Source: Methanomicrobiales archaeon (GTDB lineage: Archaea > Halobacteriota > Methanomicrobia > Methanomicrobiales > Methanospirillaceae). Taken from it: DNA of 64,000 bases. Numbering within the stretch: the first letter of the stretch is position 1; the number at the start of each line of letters is the position of its first letter. The DNA lies in contig JAAYCY010000028.1 in assembly GCA_012729535.1 (NCBI GenBank), positions 1 through 64,000 of the forward strand. Direction: 5' to 3'. The notes under the pieces are model-generated. The model was not told the origin of the DNA. It saw nothing but the letters and a program-made list of their open reading frames with translations, and ran no database searches. Shown here one piece after another: positions 9,042 through 18,324 of this stretch. Position numbers and translations under genes: made by a program.

Positions 9042-9094
9042 AAGTGTTCTCCTCCATAGTACTAATGATATTATCCTGCTAGTATTTTTTTGTA

Positions 9095-12000
9095 TTATGT
9101 CTGGATAGAGTCGCGTATTGCTGTCAGTGCTTCCCGTGACCGCTCCCTGATTTCTGCATCATCATCATGAAGGCCCCGGGCAAGAATATCCACGGCAGGT
9201 GGTCCAATCTGAATAAGGTCATCAAACAGTTCCTTTGCAAAAAGGAAACTTAACCGGTCTGTTGTATATTTGGGTTTAAAGCCGCTGTTTTCCAATAACC
9301 GGGCTACAGCACTTCGAACATTCCTATCTTTATCATCAAGGGACTGAATAAGCATGAACTGGGCAGGTTCTCCAATTTTAGCGATTCCTGTTATTGCAGC
9401 TGCCCTGATGTTACCGTCACTATCCTTTAATGCAGAGATTAATTGATCTAATACCGGAAGCCCGATATCTCCAAGCGATTCCACAGCAGCTGCCCTGACA
9501 TGAGGGTCTTTATCATGCATTGCATCTGTCAGCGGTTCTAATGCCTCACGTCCGAATTTTCCAAGTTCTCGAATTGCAGTCATTCTGATTTCATGATCAG
9601 GATCTTTTAAGGAATCATACATTATCTGGGCAGAGGAGGGCTCTTTCATTAATCCCAATACCTGTAGCAATCCTATCTTCTTGCGATCACCCGGTTTTAA
9701 TGAATGCATGAGTTTTGTTGCTACATTCTGTGTCTGAGGGCGCATTGAAGAGAAGATCCCCTGGGCCAGATCAGGAATCCGGGGTTCATCCAGAGTAGCT
9801 TCCAGAACAGGGGCAAGAATAGGTTCACCTTTTGATATAAAAATCCGTTCAAACATTCCAGTGAGTTCGGGATCCTGGATTAAAAACAGTTTTTTCATAT
9901 CTTCATGGTTAGAGAGTCCGATTTCTGTAATAAGGGACATGACTGCAATGCCCCTGTTGCTTCCCTCCTCTCCTGACTCCTTCAGGGTCTGCAGTTCCTG
10001 TACCAGTTCAGGAAGGGCTGAACCTCCCATTTTTGCAAGAATCCGGCTTATCATTGGAACTAAACTCTCATCTTCCTGCATAAGCGACATAAGAGCTGAA
10101 GCAGCAGGTGTTCCAATCCGGGTCAGGGCATGAATGGCGTACTGCTGGGCAACCTGATCCTTATCTTTCAGGAATGGGAGCAGTGCCGGAACTGCCGGTT
10201 CTCCAATAGCACTCAACGCTGCCATTGCATATGGAGCAATGTTTTCATCACCTAAGTGGGTTACAAGTTCAGGGACTACATCCGGACCTATTTTAATTAA
10301 AAATGTGGTTATCTCAAGTTTGCGGTCTTCATCAGTCTCATTTTTGAGGGCAGTTATGAAAGGATCAATGGCAGCTTTTCCAAATCTTGACAGTAATTCA
10401 CCGGCAACAAGGGATTTTGAACTGTCGTCTCCCTGGAAGAGTTCAATCAGGTATGGAATGACCCTGTCAGGAGAAGAACTGACAAGTTCATACATAAAAT
10501 CCGTATCAACAATATTCCCTGAGAAGAGTTGTTCAACAAATTTCTCTGATTCCTGGCTAAAGAGTTCTTCAAGGTGCTTTTTTATGGAAACTGAAAGTTC
10601 AGGGCCAGCTTCTTGCAATGCATCGAGCAGATATGGAGTGGCATCAGTTCCAGTTTCTGTTATGATTATCATCGCTTCCTGGTGGCCATCTTTTCCGGGA
10701 ACCATGAATGGAATAAGATAGGGGAGAGCTTCTTTCTTATTTTCCCGGATAATGTCCATAATCAGGTCATGATTTGATCCCATGGGATCGGTCAGTGAAT
10801 CAACCAGATGTGGAAGAGCATCCTCTCCATTACGGATAAGAGCTATCTTTGAAAGATTTACTGCATCCTCATTTCCTGAACCAAGAACCTGGACTAGTCG
10901 GGGGATTGCCATCTCTCCTGTTTCAACCAGGTTTTCAAGGGCAGTTTCACGGACTTCCTGGTCGGTATGATACAAAGCGGTTATCATTGGCTCAACAGCA
11001 CGGACCGGATCAATATCCCGAAGAATTTCAACAGAAAAAACTGCAGTTTTACCCCGTTCCCTTTCCGATGCCTCTTCGAGGAAGGGAAAAGATAATCTCC
11101 CCATCGAAAGAAATGCCTCACGAAGGGCAGATGTATCCGTCTGTTCTTTTACAGAATTGATAAGATAGGGCATGGTAATTGCTCCCATCCGGGAGAGGAG
11201 TTGGATCATTGTCTTTTTCGTATCATCCCTGCCCTCGTTCAGGTTTTTTATCAGGTAAGGAATGGCCGGCTCTCCGATATTCTGAATAACTGATAGGAGT
11301 GGTTCACGTTCTGCTTCTTTCTTATAATTTAATTCATCGACCAGGTGGGGAATTATTGGCTCCCCAATCCGGACAAGTGCGTTTTCAGAAACTTTTCGTA
11401 TCTCAAAGTCATCATCATACAGTCCGGATATAAGAGGCACTATTGCTGATTCCCCAAATTCAAGAAACGCTTTTTGTGCCATCGAGGAAGTAACCGGGTT
11501 TGGATCCTTTAATGCCTGGTACAGGGGATCCAAAGCAGGTTTCCCGATTTCGCTGATTATGTAAAACTTCAGTTCACGAAGCCATTCCTCATCCTGACCA
11601 CATGAACTTAGCAGATCACCAACCACCTGATCTCCAAGAACGATGAGGAGTGAAGAAATTCTGGCTCTGACTTCTTCATTATCGTGGGAAAGACCATTAA
11701 TAAGATGATGAATAGCAGCTCTGCCAAATGTTTCAAGAAGCCCTTCAATAAACCGGATAGTAGTAGGATCAGGTGTGGCAAGAGCATCGATGAGGACTGG
11801 AATAACGTCTGTTCCCATCATATTCAGAACAAAACCTGCCCTTTCATATCCGATTCCATGAAGTCTGGGAATGTTTTTAACTATTTCCCGTGCAGCATCG
11901 CCCTCCATTTCTGCGAGGGTGACGTGAACCATCCAGGCCGCCTGGTCATCACATGTAGATAGCGATGAAATGAGAGGGCCCAATGCATCAATTCCTATAT

Positions 12001-12220
12001 GGACAAGCGCATGAGAAGCTGCTGTCCTGATTTCAGGATCAGGATCCTGAAATTGTAAAATTAGAGGGTCTACGGCTGAAGGAGTCTGCATTCTTCCAAG
12101 CGCAAGAATCGCTTCTGTTCTGAGAGTGATGTCATGTTTGCTATCCAATAATTTGAGCAGTCCATGTAGATCCCCCTTCAATCTCATTCGTTCAGGATTT
12201 TTTTTAAAAATTGATTTCAT
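9095..12220 (-). CDS. Large HEAT-repeat protein
   Basis: 1041 residues built almost entirely of HEAT/PBS-lyase-like helical repeats of about 31-37 residues. They carry recurring phrases such as DPDPEIRTAASHALVHIG, IGEPAIPYLI, LKDSDGNIRAAAITGIAKIG and DDDAEIRERSREALTAI. No signal peptide, membrane segment or catalytic domain is visible, so it is probably a cytoplasmic scaffold or adaptor. It ends about 50 bp before the provisional pyrB start on the same strand. A link to pyrimidine synthesis is not implied. Function is unknown. Confidence 0.85.
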   Translation of the reverse strand: MKSIFKKNPERMRLKGDLHGLLKLLDSKHDITLRTEAILALGRMQTPSAVDPLILQFQDPDPEIRTAASHALVHIGIDALGPLISSLSTCDDQAAWMVHVTLAEMEGDAAREIVKNIPRLHGIGYERAGFVLNMMGTDVIPVLIDALATPDPTTIRFIEGLLETFGRAAIHHLINGLSHDNEEVRARISSLLIVLGDQVVGDLLSSCGQDEEWLRELKFYIISEIGKPALDPLYQALKDPNPVTSSMAQKAFLEFGESAIVPLISGLYDDDFEIRKVSENALVRIGEPIIPHLVDELNYKKEAEREPLLSVIQNIGEPAIPYLIKNLNEGRDDTKKTMIQLLSRMGAITMPYLINSVKEQTDTSALREAFLSMGRLSFPFLEEASERERGKTAVFSVEILRDIDPVRAVEPMITALYHTDQEVRETALENLVETGEMAIPRLVQVLGSGNEDAVNLSKIALIRNGEDALPHLVDSLTDPMGSNHDLIMDIIRENKKEALPYLIPFMVPGKDGHQEAMIIITETGTDATPYLLDALQEAGPELSVSIKKHLEELFSQESEKFVEQLFSGNIVDTDFMYELVSSSPDRVIPYLIELFQGDDSSKSLVAGELLSRFGKAAIDPFITALKNETDEDRKLEITTFLIKIGPDVVPELVTHLGDENIAPYAMAALSAIGEPAVPALLPFLKDKDQVAQQYAIHALTRIGTPAASALMSLMQEDESLVPMISRILAKMGGSALPELVQELQTLKESGEEGSNRGIAVMSLITEIGLSNHEDMKKLFLIQDPELTGMFERIFISKGEPILAPVLEATLDEPRIPDLAQGIFSSMRPQTQNVATKLMHSLKPGDRKKIGLLQVLGLMKEPSSAQIMYDSLKDPDHEIRMTAIRELGKFGREALEPLTDAMHDKDPHVRAAAVESLGDIGLPVLDQLISALKDSDGNIRAAAITGIAKIGEPAQFMLIQSLDDKDRNVRSAVARLLENSGFKPKYTTDRLSFLFAKELFDDLIQIGPPAVDILARGLHDDDAEIRERSREALTAIRDSIQT

Positions 12221-12273
12221 ATCCCCCGCATCCCCATCTTTTTTTTTATATAATTTAAGAAAAAAGAAAACAA

Positions 12274-12465
12274 TCAGTCGTATTTACCCCGAAGACCTCC
12301 CCACCCGGTATACCCGCAGTAAATGCAACCAACGCCGTTACAATGTCTGCACATTTTTTCTGGCCATTTTACGCTAACGGTTCCTTTCGTATCACAAAAA
12401 CAGCAACCTTCACCACCACAATGCTGGCAGGTGACTTCTACATATTCTGGTTTTTCACCAGTCAT
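12274..12465 (-). CDS. Small DnaJ-type zinc-finger-like protein
   Basis: 63 residues with two cysteine clusters of the same design: CQHCGGEGCCFC and CRHCNGVGCIYC. Each resembles half of the DnaJ central domain CxxCxGxG pattern, so the protein probably folds around one or two zinc ions. There is no J domain. The ATG at 12465 lies close to tRNA-Lys, and the gene ends 53 bp before the HEAT gene begins on the same strand. Function unknown. Confidence 0.75.
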   Translation of the reverse strand: MTGEKPEYVEVTCQHCGGEGCCFCDTKGTVSVKWPEKMCRHCNGVGCIYCGYTGWGGLRGKYD

Positions 12466-12531
12466 CAGAAGATTTTATGAGAGACAGATTTAAATAACCG
12501 ATCTAATCTTTTCAAAAAAAAGAACAACGAG

Positions 12532-12604
12532 CGGGCCTGAAGGGACTCGAACCCCTGGCCTGCGGATTAAGAGTCCGCCGCTCTACCGACTAAGCTACAG
12601 ACCC
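12532..12604 (-). tRNA. tRNA-Lys (anticodon CTT)
   Basis: The acceptor stem GGGTCTG pairs with CAGGCCC (one G-T wobble), with discriminator G. The anticodon stem GCGGA/TCCGC encloses the loop CTCTTAA, so the anticodon is CTT, reading AAG. The T arm contains GGTTCGAGTCC. There is no intron and no encoded CCA. Confidence 0.93.
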
Positions 12605-12689
12605 GTTGTGCCAATACATGTTAGCATATTTATCATATAAACATTTCTTGCACCCTTTTATACCTCTATAATCCAACCTATACCTGAAT

Positions 12690-14153
12690 ATGCCTGGATT
12701 CAGCCCTGCATCCTTACCGGGAATCAGAACATACCTCATCTGTGGTTGTGGAAGTGTTGGTTACCTGATACTTGAAGAATTGAAAAAAGAAGGAGGCAGA
12801 CTTCTCTGCATGGATAGTAATCCTGAACGTGTTCAGGAACTACGTGAGCAGAAAATCGAAGCTTTTCTTCGGGACCTGACAGATCCTGAAATGCTTCAGG
12901 GAATAGACCAGTTTGATATCGCATTTCTCGTAAGTGACAATCATGAGGCGAACCTTGCAGGGCTGAAAACTGTCCGGAAAATAAATCCAAAGGTGCATAT
13001 TGTTGCCAGGGCGCAGGATCCCATCAATGAAAAACTTCTCATGCAGGAAGGCGCGGACCTGGTTCTTTACCCGCAGCATGTAGTGGCAAAAGCTGCGATA
13101 GAACATCTACACCGTTTAGAAAAACACCATTTATCCAGAGATCTTTATGCACTACTAGGTTCCTGGTCAGGAGTTTTTGGAATCGTTACTCATACTAATC
13201 CTGATCCTGATGCAATTGCCAGTGCCATGGCACTTTCTGCAATTGCAAAACATGCCAACCCGAATCTGGAAACCCGGATATTTTATGATGGTATCATTGG
13301 ACACCAGGAAAACAGGACCCTGGTAAACCTTCTGGACATCAGAATGGAAAAACTTCGGCCGGAAGTCCTAAATGATTGCACCCATATCGCACTTGTGGAT
13401 AGTAAAGGACCAGGTACAAATAACGGCTTAATCCACTCTATGCCGGTTGATATTATTATCGATCACCACCAGGAAGATATTTCAGGATTACAAAAAACCC
13501 AGTTTATTGATATCAGACAAAATGTCGGGGCTTGTGCAACAATTCTTACCGAATACATGAAAGAACTCGGCATTGAACCTGATGAAAAGGTAGCTACTGC
13601 ACTTCTCTATGGAATCAGGGCCGATACAAAACAGTTTCGAAGAAATGTTTCAAAGAATGATTTAATTTTTGCTGCATTTCTTCTTGAATTCAGTGATGCG
13701 GATCTTCTTGAAAAGATTATGTCACCGCAATATTCTCATGAAACCATTGACATTATCGGAGCAGCGATTCGAAACCGGAAAACACGGAATGGATATCTTT
13801 TTTCAAATGTTGGTTATGTCAGAAACAGGGATGCACTGCCTCAGGCTGCAGACCTCCTGATTAATCTTGAGGGTATCAGTACCGCGATGGTCTATGGAAT
13901 AACTGATGAAGCAATCATTATGTCCGGAAGAAACCGCGACCTTCGGCTTAACCTTGGCAATGTAATGAGTGAAGCTTTTTCTGATATAGGAGATGCAGGG
14001 GGTCATGCAACCATGGCTGCGGCAAGTATTCCCCTTCATGTGTTTGCAAACGTAAAAGAGAAGGAGGAACTCTTACAATTGGTTATTGACCCTGTTTTAC
14101 AAAATTTCCACCGGCTTGTCGGGCTTCTGGAGGATGAGGAGAGTGAGGTTTGA
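12690..14153 (+). CDS. Rossmann (TrkA-N) - DHH/DHHA1 phosphoesterase fusion
   Basis: 487 residues. Residues about 13-130 form a nucleotide-binding Rossmann domain of the TrkA-N/RCK type (YLICGCGSVGY). Residues about 160-480 form a DHH-DHHA1 phosphoesterase with the metal motifs THTNPDPDAIAS, LVDSKG and IIDHHQ, and the DHHA1 motif DAGGHATMAAAS. DHH-DHHA1 enzymes cleave cyclic dinucleotides, nanoRNA or pyrophosphate-type substrates. The RCK-like partner suggests NAD(H) or nucleotide sensing. The exact substrate is not readable here. Its end overlaps mptE, so the genes are cotranscribed. Confidence 0.88.
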   Translation: MPGFSPASLPGIRTYLICGCGSVGYLILEELKKEGGRLLCMDSNPERVQELREQKIEAFLRDLTDPEMLQGIDQFDIAFLVSDNHEANLAGLKTVRKINPKVHIVARAQDPINEKLLMQEGADLVLYPQHVVAKAAIEHLHRLEKHHLSRDLYALLGSWSGVFGIVTHTNPDPDAIASAMALSAIAKHANPNLETRIFYDGIIGHQENRTLVNLLDIRMEKLRPEVLNDCTHIALVDSKGPGTNNGLIHSMPVDIIIDHHQEDISGLQKTQFIDIRQNVGACATILTEYMKELGIEPDEKVATALLYGIRADTKQFRRNVSKNDLIFAAFLLEFSDADLLEKIMSPQYSHETIDIIGAAIRNRKTRNGYLFSNVGYVRNRDALPQAADLLINLEGISTAMVYGITDEAIIMSGRNRDLRLNLGNVMSEAFSDIGDAGGHATMAAASIPLHVFANVKEKEELLQLVIDPVLQNFHRLVGLLEDEESEV

Positions 14154-14760
14154 TGAATGGGAACCGATATACCAGGAAATTTGCGAGTACTTCTCTTTTG
14201 ATCCTGCTGAAGATGACAGGGCAGCCCATATACTCGCAACTCTGACAACCGTTGATGCGTCTGAACATCTAAGAGACCTCATTAAGGGAAAGACCGTAAC
14301 CGTATGCGGTAATGCCCCAGTTCTTGCCAGTGAACTTAAAAAAATCAGGGGTGTTATTATTGCAGCAGATGCAGCTTCTGCAGTGCTTATAAAAAACAAT
14401 ATCATTCCGGATGTAATTGCCACAGATCTAGACGGGATAGAAGATTATGCGATAGATATTAACAAGAATGGCACCATCCTTGTGGTCCACGCTCATGGAG
14501 ATAATATTCCACGATTACAAACCTGGGTTCCAAAATTTGAAGGACCTGTAGTTCTTACCACACAGGGAAAACCCTTCGATCATGTTTATAATTTTGGTGG
14601 TTTTACTGACGGTGATCGTGCAGTCTTCCTTGCACATGCCATGGAAGCTGAAATTATTAATATTATAGGGTTTGATTTTAATGACCCTGAGGTAACACCG
14701 ATGAAAAAAGGAAAACTTATTTGGGCGAAAAAACTGCTCTCCTCTTTTAACCATGAATGA
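14143..14760 (+). CDS. mptE: 6-hydroxymethyl-7,8-dihydropterin pyrophosphokinase MptE
   Basis: DUF115-family enzyme that pyrophosphorylates hydroxymethyl-dihydropterin on the way to tetrahydromethanopterin. The 205 residues include GNAPVLASELKKI, the DLDGIEDYAID segment and VVLTTQGKPFDHVYNFGGFTDGDRA cut by conserved glycines. I chose the GTG at 14143 (reading MRFDEWEPIY). GGAGG at 14129-14133 sits 9 bases ahead, while the in-frame ATG at 14134 touches that site directly. The gene overlaps the DHH gene by 11 bp and the radical SAM gene by 8 bp. Confidence 0.87.
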   Translation: MRFDEWEPIYQEICEYFSFDPAEDDRAAHILATLTTVDASEHLRDLIKGKTVTVCGNAPVLASELKKIRGVIIAADAASAVLIKNNIIPDVIATDLDGIEDYAIDINKNGTILVVHAHGDNIPRLQTWVPKFEGPVVLTTQGKPFDHVYNFGGFTDGDRAVFLAHAMEAEIINIIGFDFNDPEVTPMKKGKLIWAKKLLSSFNHE

Positions 14761-16405
14761 AAAAGCCTGGATAATTGACGGATATGTTGATGAACCAGCA
14801 TGTCTTGGTGTGCCTCCATACATATCTCCCTATATCAGAACTCTTGCAGGAGTATTCAGGGAGAATAAAGTACCCGTTACGTATCATACTATTGATGAGA
14901 TCAGAAAAGATCCAACCCTTTTACAAAAAGCTGAAAAAGCAGACTATGTGGTAATGATTGCAGGGATGACAGTCCCGGGCAAATATCTTGGGGGAACTCC
15001 GGCAAACTGGCAGGAAATAACTCAGATTGGAACCGCCCTTGCTCATCCCCATACATTTCTGGGTGGCCCGGTTCATTTTGGTGCGGGAAAAAGCGGGGGA
15101 AAAAACGCTATCAGAAAGCAGAATTATAACTTTGACATCAATCTTATAGGATCTCCAGCCGGAGCCCTGCACCGATGGATGGAAGGAGTTGATCCAGTAT
15201 CTCCGTTTACGTATCATGACGAAGATACCTGGGCAGCTTTAGGAGCCGGCATTATCAGCCAGCATCCTTCTTATCCCCATGTAATGTGCGAGATTGAAAC
15301 CGCACGGGGATGCAGCAGGGAGGTTGTGGGTGGATGCTCTTTTTGCACCGAACCATTCTATGGAAAACCACAATATCGTTCACATGATGGAATCATTGCA
15401 GAAATATCTGCACTGCATAAGTCAGGGGGGATGCACTTTCGTATCGGAAGACAACCCGATATCCTGACCTGGCAGGCAGGAACGGGAGAGTTCCCAAAAC
15501 CACAGCCAGATCTTTTGGAAGAACTCTTTTCTTCTATCAGAAATGTTGCACCTTATCTTAAAACCCTTCACATTGACAATGTGAACCCGGGAACCATTGT
15601 CCATCACCCTGACCAAGCACGGGAGGCTTTATCTGCGATTGTCAGGTATCATACTCCGGGAGATATTGCAGCATTCGGCATGGAGACTGCAGACCCGATA
15701 GTCATTGAGGAAAATAACCTTAAGGCTTCACCAGAAATGGTTCTTGAGGCCATACGGATAGTAAATGAATTAGGAAATAGCCGTAAAGATGGTATTCCTG
15801 AACTTCTTCCAGGTCTGAATTTTATTGCTGGTCTTGCTGGTGAAACTGCGAGGACATATGAACTGAACCGAATGTTCCTTGAAACAGTTCAAAAAAAGGG
15901 ATACCTTATCCGGAGAATAAACATCCGACAACTTATGCCTTTTGAAGGAACAGAGGCCTTTAGAAACAATGCCCTTCCGGTCCCAGAAAAAGAATTCCGC
16001 TCATTCAAGGAATGGACCAGGAAAAATTTTGACTTACCTATGCTGCTGAAGGTATATCCCAATTATACCATTTTACGAGATGTAATAATTGAAGAAGAAG
16101 GAGACATCTCATTTGGAAGACAGATGGGATCCTATCCAATCCTTGTAGGTATTCCTCTTCATATTACAGTTGGAACGGTTATCGATGTGACCATAATCGG
16201 ACATGGGATGAGATCTCTTACAGCCCTTCCATACCCGATAAAAATAAACGAGATTTCCCACAGGACGATAAAATGGATTCCGGGTGTCTCAAAAAAAGGG
16301 GTTGCCAGAGTCCTTGCACAACGACCAATTTCTACTCATGAAGCATTTGAAAATGCTACAGAAATCATTATTCCAACCGGAATTTTAGATTTTACAATTC
16401 CCTGA
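14753..16405 (+). CDS. Radical SAM protein with C-terminal helix-hairpin-helix (COG1031-like)
   Basis: 550 residues. An N-terminal alpha/beta domain (residues 1-165) precedes the radical SAM core. Its cluster motif is the unusual CSREVVGGCSFC (C-x7-C-x2-C) preceded by ETARG. TRAM-like beta sequence follows (IPLHITVGTVIDVTIIG), and the end carries a helix-hairpin-helix (PGVSKKGVARVLAQRP), suggesting binding to nucleic acid. This architecture matches COG1031, a family mostly of methanogens with no assigned reaction. It overlaps mptE by 8 bp and ends inside the convergent protease gene by 14 bp. Confidence 0.85.
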   Translation: MNEKAWIIDGYVDEPACLGVPPYISPYIRTLAGVFRENKVPVTYHTIDEIRKDPTLLQKAEKADYVVMIAGMTVPGKYLGGTPANWQEITQIGTALAHPHTFLGGPVHFGAGKSGGKNAIRKQNYNFDINLIGSPAGALHRWMEGVDPVSPFTYHDEDTWAALGAGIISQHPSYPHVMCEIETARGCSREVVGGCSFCTEPFYGKPQYRSHDGIIAEISALHKSGGMHFRIGRQPDILTWQAGTGEFPKPQPDLLEELFSSIRNVAPYLKTLHIDNVNPGTIVHHPDQAREALSAIVRYHTPGDIAAFGMETADPIVIEENNLKASPEMVLEAIRIVNELGNSRKDGIPELLPGLNFIAGLAGETARTYELNRMFLETVQKKGYLIRRINIRQLMPFEGTEAFRNNALPVPEKEFRSFKEWTRKNFDLPMLLKVYPNYTILRDVIIEEEGDISFGRQMGSYPILVGIPLHITVGTVIDVTIIGHGMRSLTALPYPIKINEISHRTIKWIPGVSKKGVARVLAQRPISTHEAFENATEIIIPTGILDFTIP

Positions 16406-17522
16406 GTTCTATTACCGTAAATATATCAGACTTGGTAATAATTCCCAAAATTTTTCCATCTTCAACCACGGGAATTCTTCCGATATCCTTACGAGTCATT
16501 ATTCCAAGAGCATCCATGATAGGTGCCTGAGGAGGAAGCGTAATAACATCACGGGTCATTACATCCCTAACCTGCATCGCATCACGGTCAAGTACAGAAG
16601 TTCGCGCAATATCTGTCAGGGTGATAATTCCCATGAGAGTTTCCCGTTCGATTACTGGAAATCCGAGGTGTTTTGTCTGGTACATCAGGGATAAAACCTC
16701 GGACAAGGGCATCTGGGGGGGAAGAGAAACTACCGGTTTTGACATTACATGTTCTGCAGTAACATCCTTAAGAAGAAAATTGTACCTGGTGACTGCTGAT
16801 TCCTGCCCGGCTCCAATGTAAATAAAAAAAGCAATCAGAATTAGGACAGGAGAGAAGAGCAATAAACCAATAAGACCAAAGGCTACGGCAAATCCTTTCC
16901 CAATCGTTGAAGCAATAGAGGTTGCCTGATGGAGAGGCATTCGTCCGGCAAGATAAGCCCGTAAAACCCGTCCACCGTCCATGGGGAAAGCAGGAAGCAG
17001 ATTGAATGCAAAAAGCATGAAATTCAGGATAGCAAGATATCCAAAGATAAAGGTTATTACTCCCGCCAGGGGTCCATTCTGGATGAAAAACGTGGTGAGG
17101 TACATCAGGATTGTGCAAATGATACCAATTGCAAAACTTGTCAACGGGCCTGCAAGAGCCATAACAAATTCTGTCCGGGGTTCTGGTTCTTTTTCATCAA
17201 TTGAGGCTACCCCCCCAAAAAAGAGAAGAGTAATGCTGTCAATTTTCATCCCTGCACGAAGAGCAACAAGTGAGTGAGACAGTTCATGAATATATACTCC
17301 GATAAAAAGTCCAAGGGCAATTACTGCTCCGATAATATAGGGGAAATATCCACTGGCTATAACAGAAGCATCAATTGGAACTTTGAAGACGTTTCTTACA
17401 ATTTCCATATAAAATGAAATTTCTGTCCCAATTATCCAGGCAAATAATGGTATGATGAGAAGAAATGTGAAATGAATAAGGACGGGTATTCCAAATAGTC
17501 TGCCTAGTTTAATTGAACCATC
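16392..17522 (-). CDS. Site-2 protease (M50) with two CBS domains
   Basis: Intramembrane zinc metalloprotease. The HELSH motif supplies the zinc histidines and catalytic glutamate, and NLLPAFPMDGGRVLR supplies the third ligand. Five or six hydrophobic segments surround them. The last 120 or so residues hold two CBS domains (from DVTAEHVMSKPVV and VRDVMTRDVITL), which normally bind adenosine nucleotides and may gate activity. The frame opens at 17549, but I prefer ATG 17522 (MDGSIKLGRLFG). A TATA-like CTTATACT around 17552-17560 would start transcription near 17530, and AAGGAT precedes this ATG. Confidence 0.9.
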   Translation of the reverse strand, partial: DGSIKLGRLFGIPVLIHFTFLLIIPLFAWIIGTEISFYMEIVRNVFKVPIDASVIASGYFPYIIGAVIALGLFIGVYIHELSHSLVALRAGMKIDSITLLFFGGVASIDEKEPEPRTEFVMALAGPLTSFAIGIICTILMYLTTFFIQNGPLAGVITFIFGYLAILNFMLFAFNLLPAFPMDGGRVLRAYLAGRMPLHQATSIASTIGKGFAVAFGLIGLLLFSPVLILIAFFIYIGAGQESAVTRYNFLLKDVTAEHVMSKPVVSLPPQMPLSEVLSLMYQTKHLGFPVIERETLMGIITLTDIARTSVLDRDAMQVRDVMTRDVITLPPQAPIMDALGIMTRKDIGRIPVVEDGKILGIITKSDIFTVIELREL

Positions 17523-18051
17523 CATGATATCCTTATCATGGTTTCTCAAAACCAGTATAAGTATCGTAACCTACCTGTAGTCAGGACATCCCATTTCAGA
17601 TTGATTACTGATTTATAAATGATTTCATAAGATCACCTAACTTTTAGGAGCGGATATCGGAGACACCATCATCAGATTCCAAACAGGAGGCGTATAGACA
17701 ATAACCTGCGCTTTTCGGTATATCCATTCAATCTGTTATCACCTTACGCTTCCAATTCAGAAGATATTTGTATGTTTTTTTTGATTGGGAAGGAAAAAAA
17801 TCATATAAAAAACCATATCAATCACTGGTTACCATTTTTGAATTCTCGTGCATATATGGCAAATTACTGCCTGTATTCTACATGCTGGATTGGAATCATA
17901 CCGAGATAATCGCTAATTTGGACTTTATCTCTGGATACATTATCCCGGTAGTATTCATGATAGTATTGGATCCTTCATAAAACAGCTATTTCAGATTATA
18001 TCAATAAATTAGATAACATTTTTATCTATCCGGTAGTAATGTCAATGCAAT
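17523..18051. other. 529-bp intergenic region, no convincing gene
   Basis: Between the protease and the PRC-barrel gene. It holds the protease promoter near 17552-17560 and an AT-rich stretch with TTTTTATC near 18020 that could serve the PRC-barrel gene. A 70-codon open frame at 17768-17980 has no ribosome-binding site and no recognisable domain. No tRNA-like fold or repeat was seen. Confidence 0.6.
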
Positions 18052-18312
18052 ATGAAGAATCAGATAACAGACCTGATAGGACTGAAAATTTATTCGGAAA
18101 ACGGGATGTTTATCGGAGAAGTGGAAGATATTGTCCTTGATATAGATTCAAAACGTATTGATGCTCTTGCGGCAGGTAAACTCAACCCTGAAGTCGTGGA
18201 AGTGAAGACTCATAAAGGAGTGAAAATTCCATACCGTCTGGTCAAAAGCATCTCTGATGTAATTGTAATCAGGCATATCCCCCATATGTTCACGGAAGGT
18301 GGAGAGCTTTAA
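18052..18312 (+). CDS. PRC-barrel domain protein
   Basis: 86 residues covering a single PRC-barrel. It opens with ITDLIGLKIYSENGMFIGEVEDIVLDID and closes with KIPYRLVKSISDVIVI, where the second half carries the typical short beta strands. Stand-alone archaeal PRC-barrels are linked to RNA metabolism and, more recently, cell division (CdpB-type proteins); which applies here cannot be told. thg1 starts 12 bp downstream, so the two are probably cotranscribed. Confidence 0.83.
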   Translation: MKNQITDLIGLKIYSENGMFIGEVEDIVLDIDSKRIDALAAGKLNPEVVEVKTHKGVKIPYRLVKSISDVIVIRHIPHMFTEGGEL

Positions 18313-18324
18313 TCTCTGGTTTTT

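Noticed and set aside
17600-17700. Possible C/D-box guide RNA (TGATGATGG on the minus strand)
   Set aside because: The C box lacks the required purine, and no matching D and D' boxes at proper spacing were found.
17768-17980. 70-codon plus-strand frame in the 529-bp gap
   Set aside because: No ribosome-binding site, no domain, aromatic-rich composition typical of AT-rich non-coding sequence.
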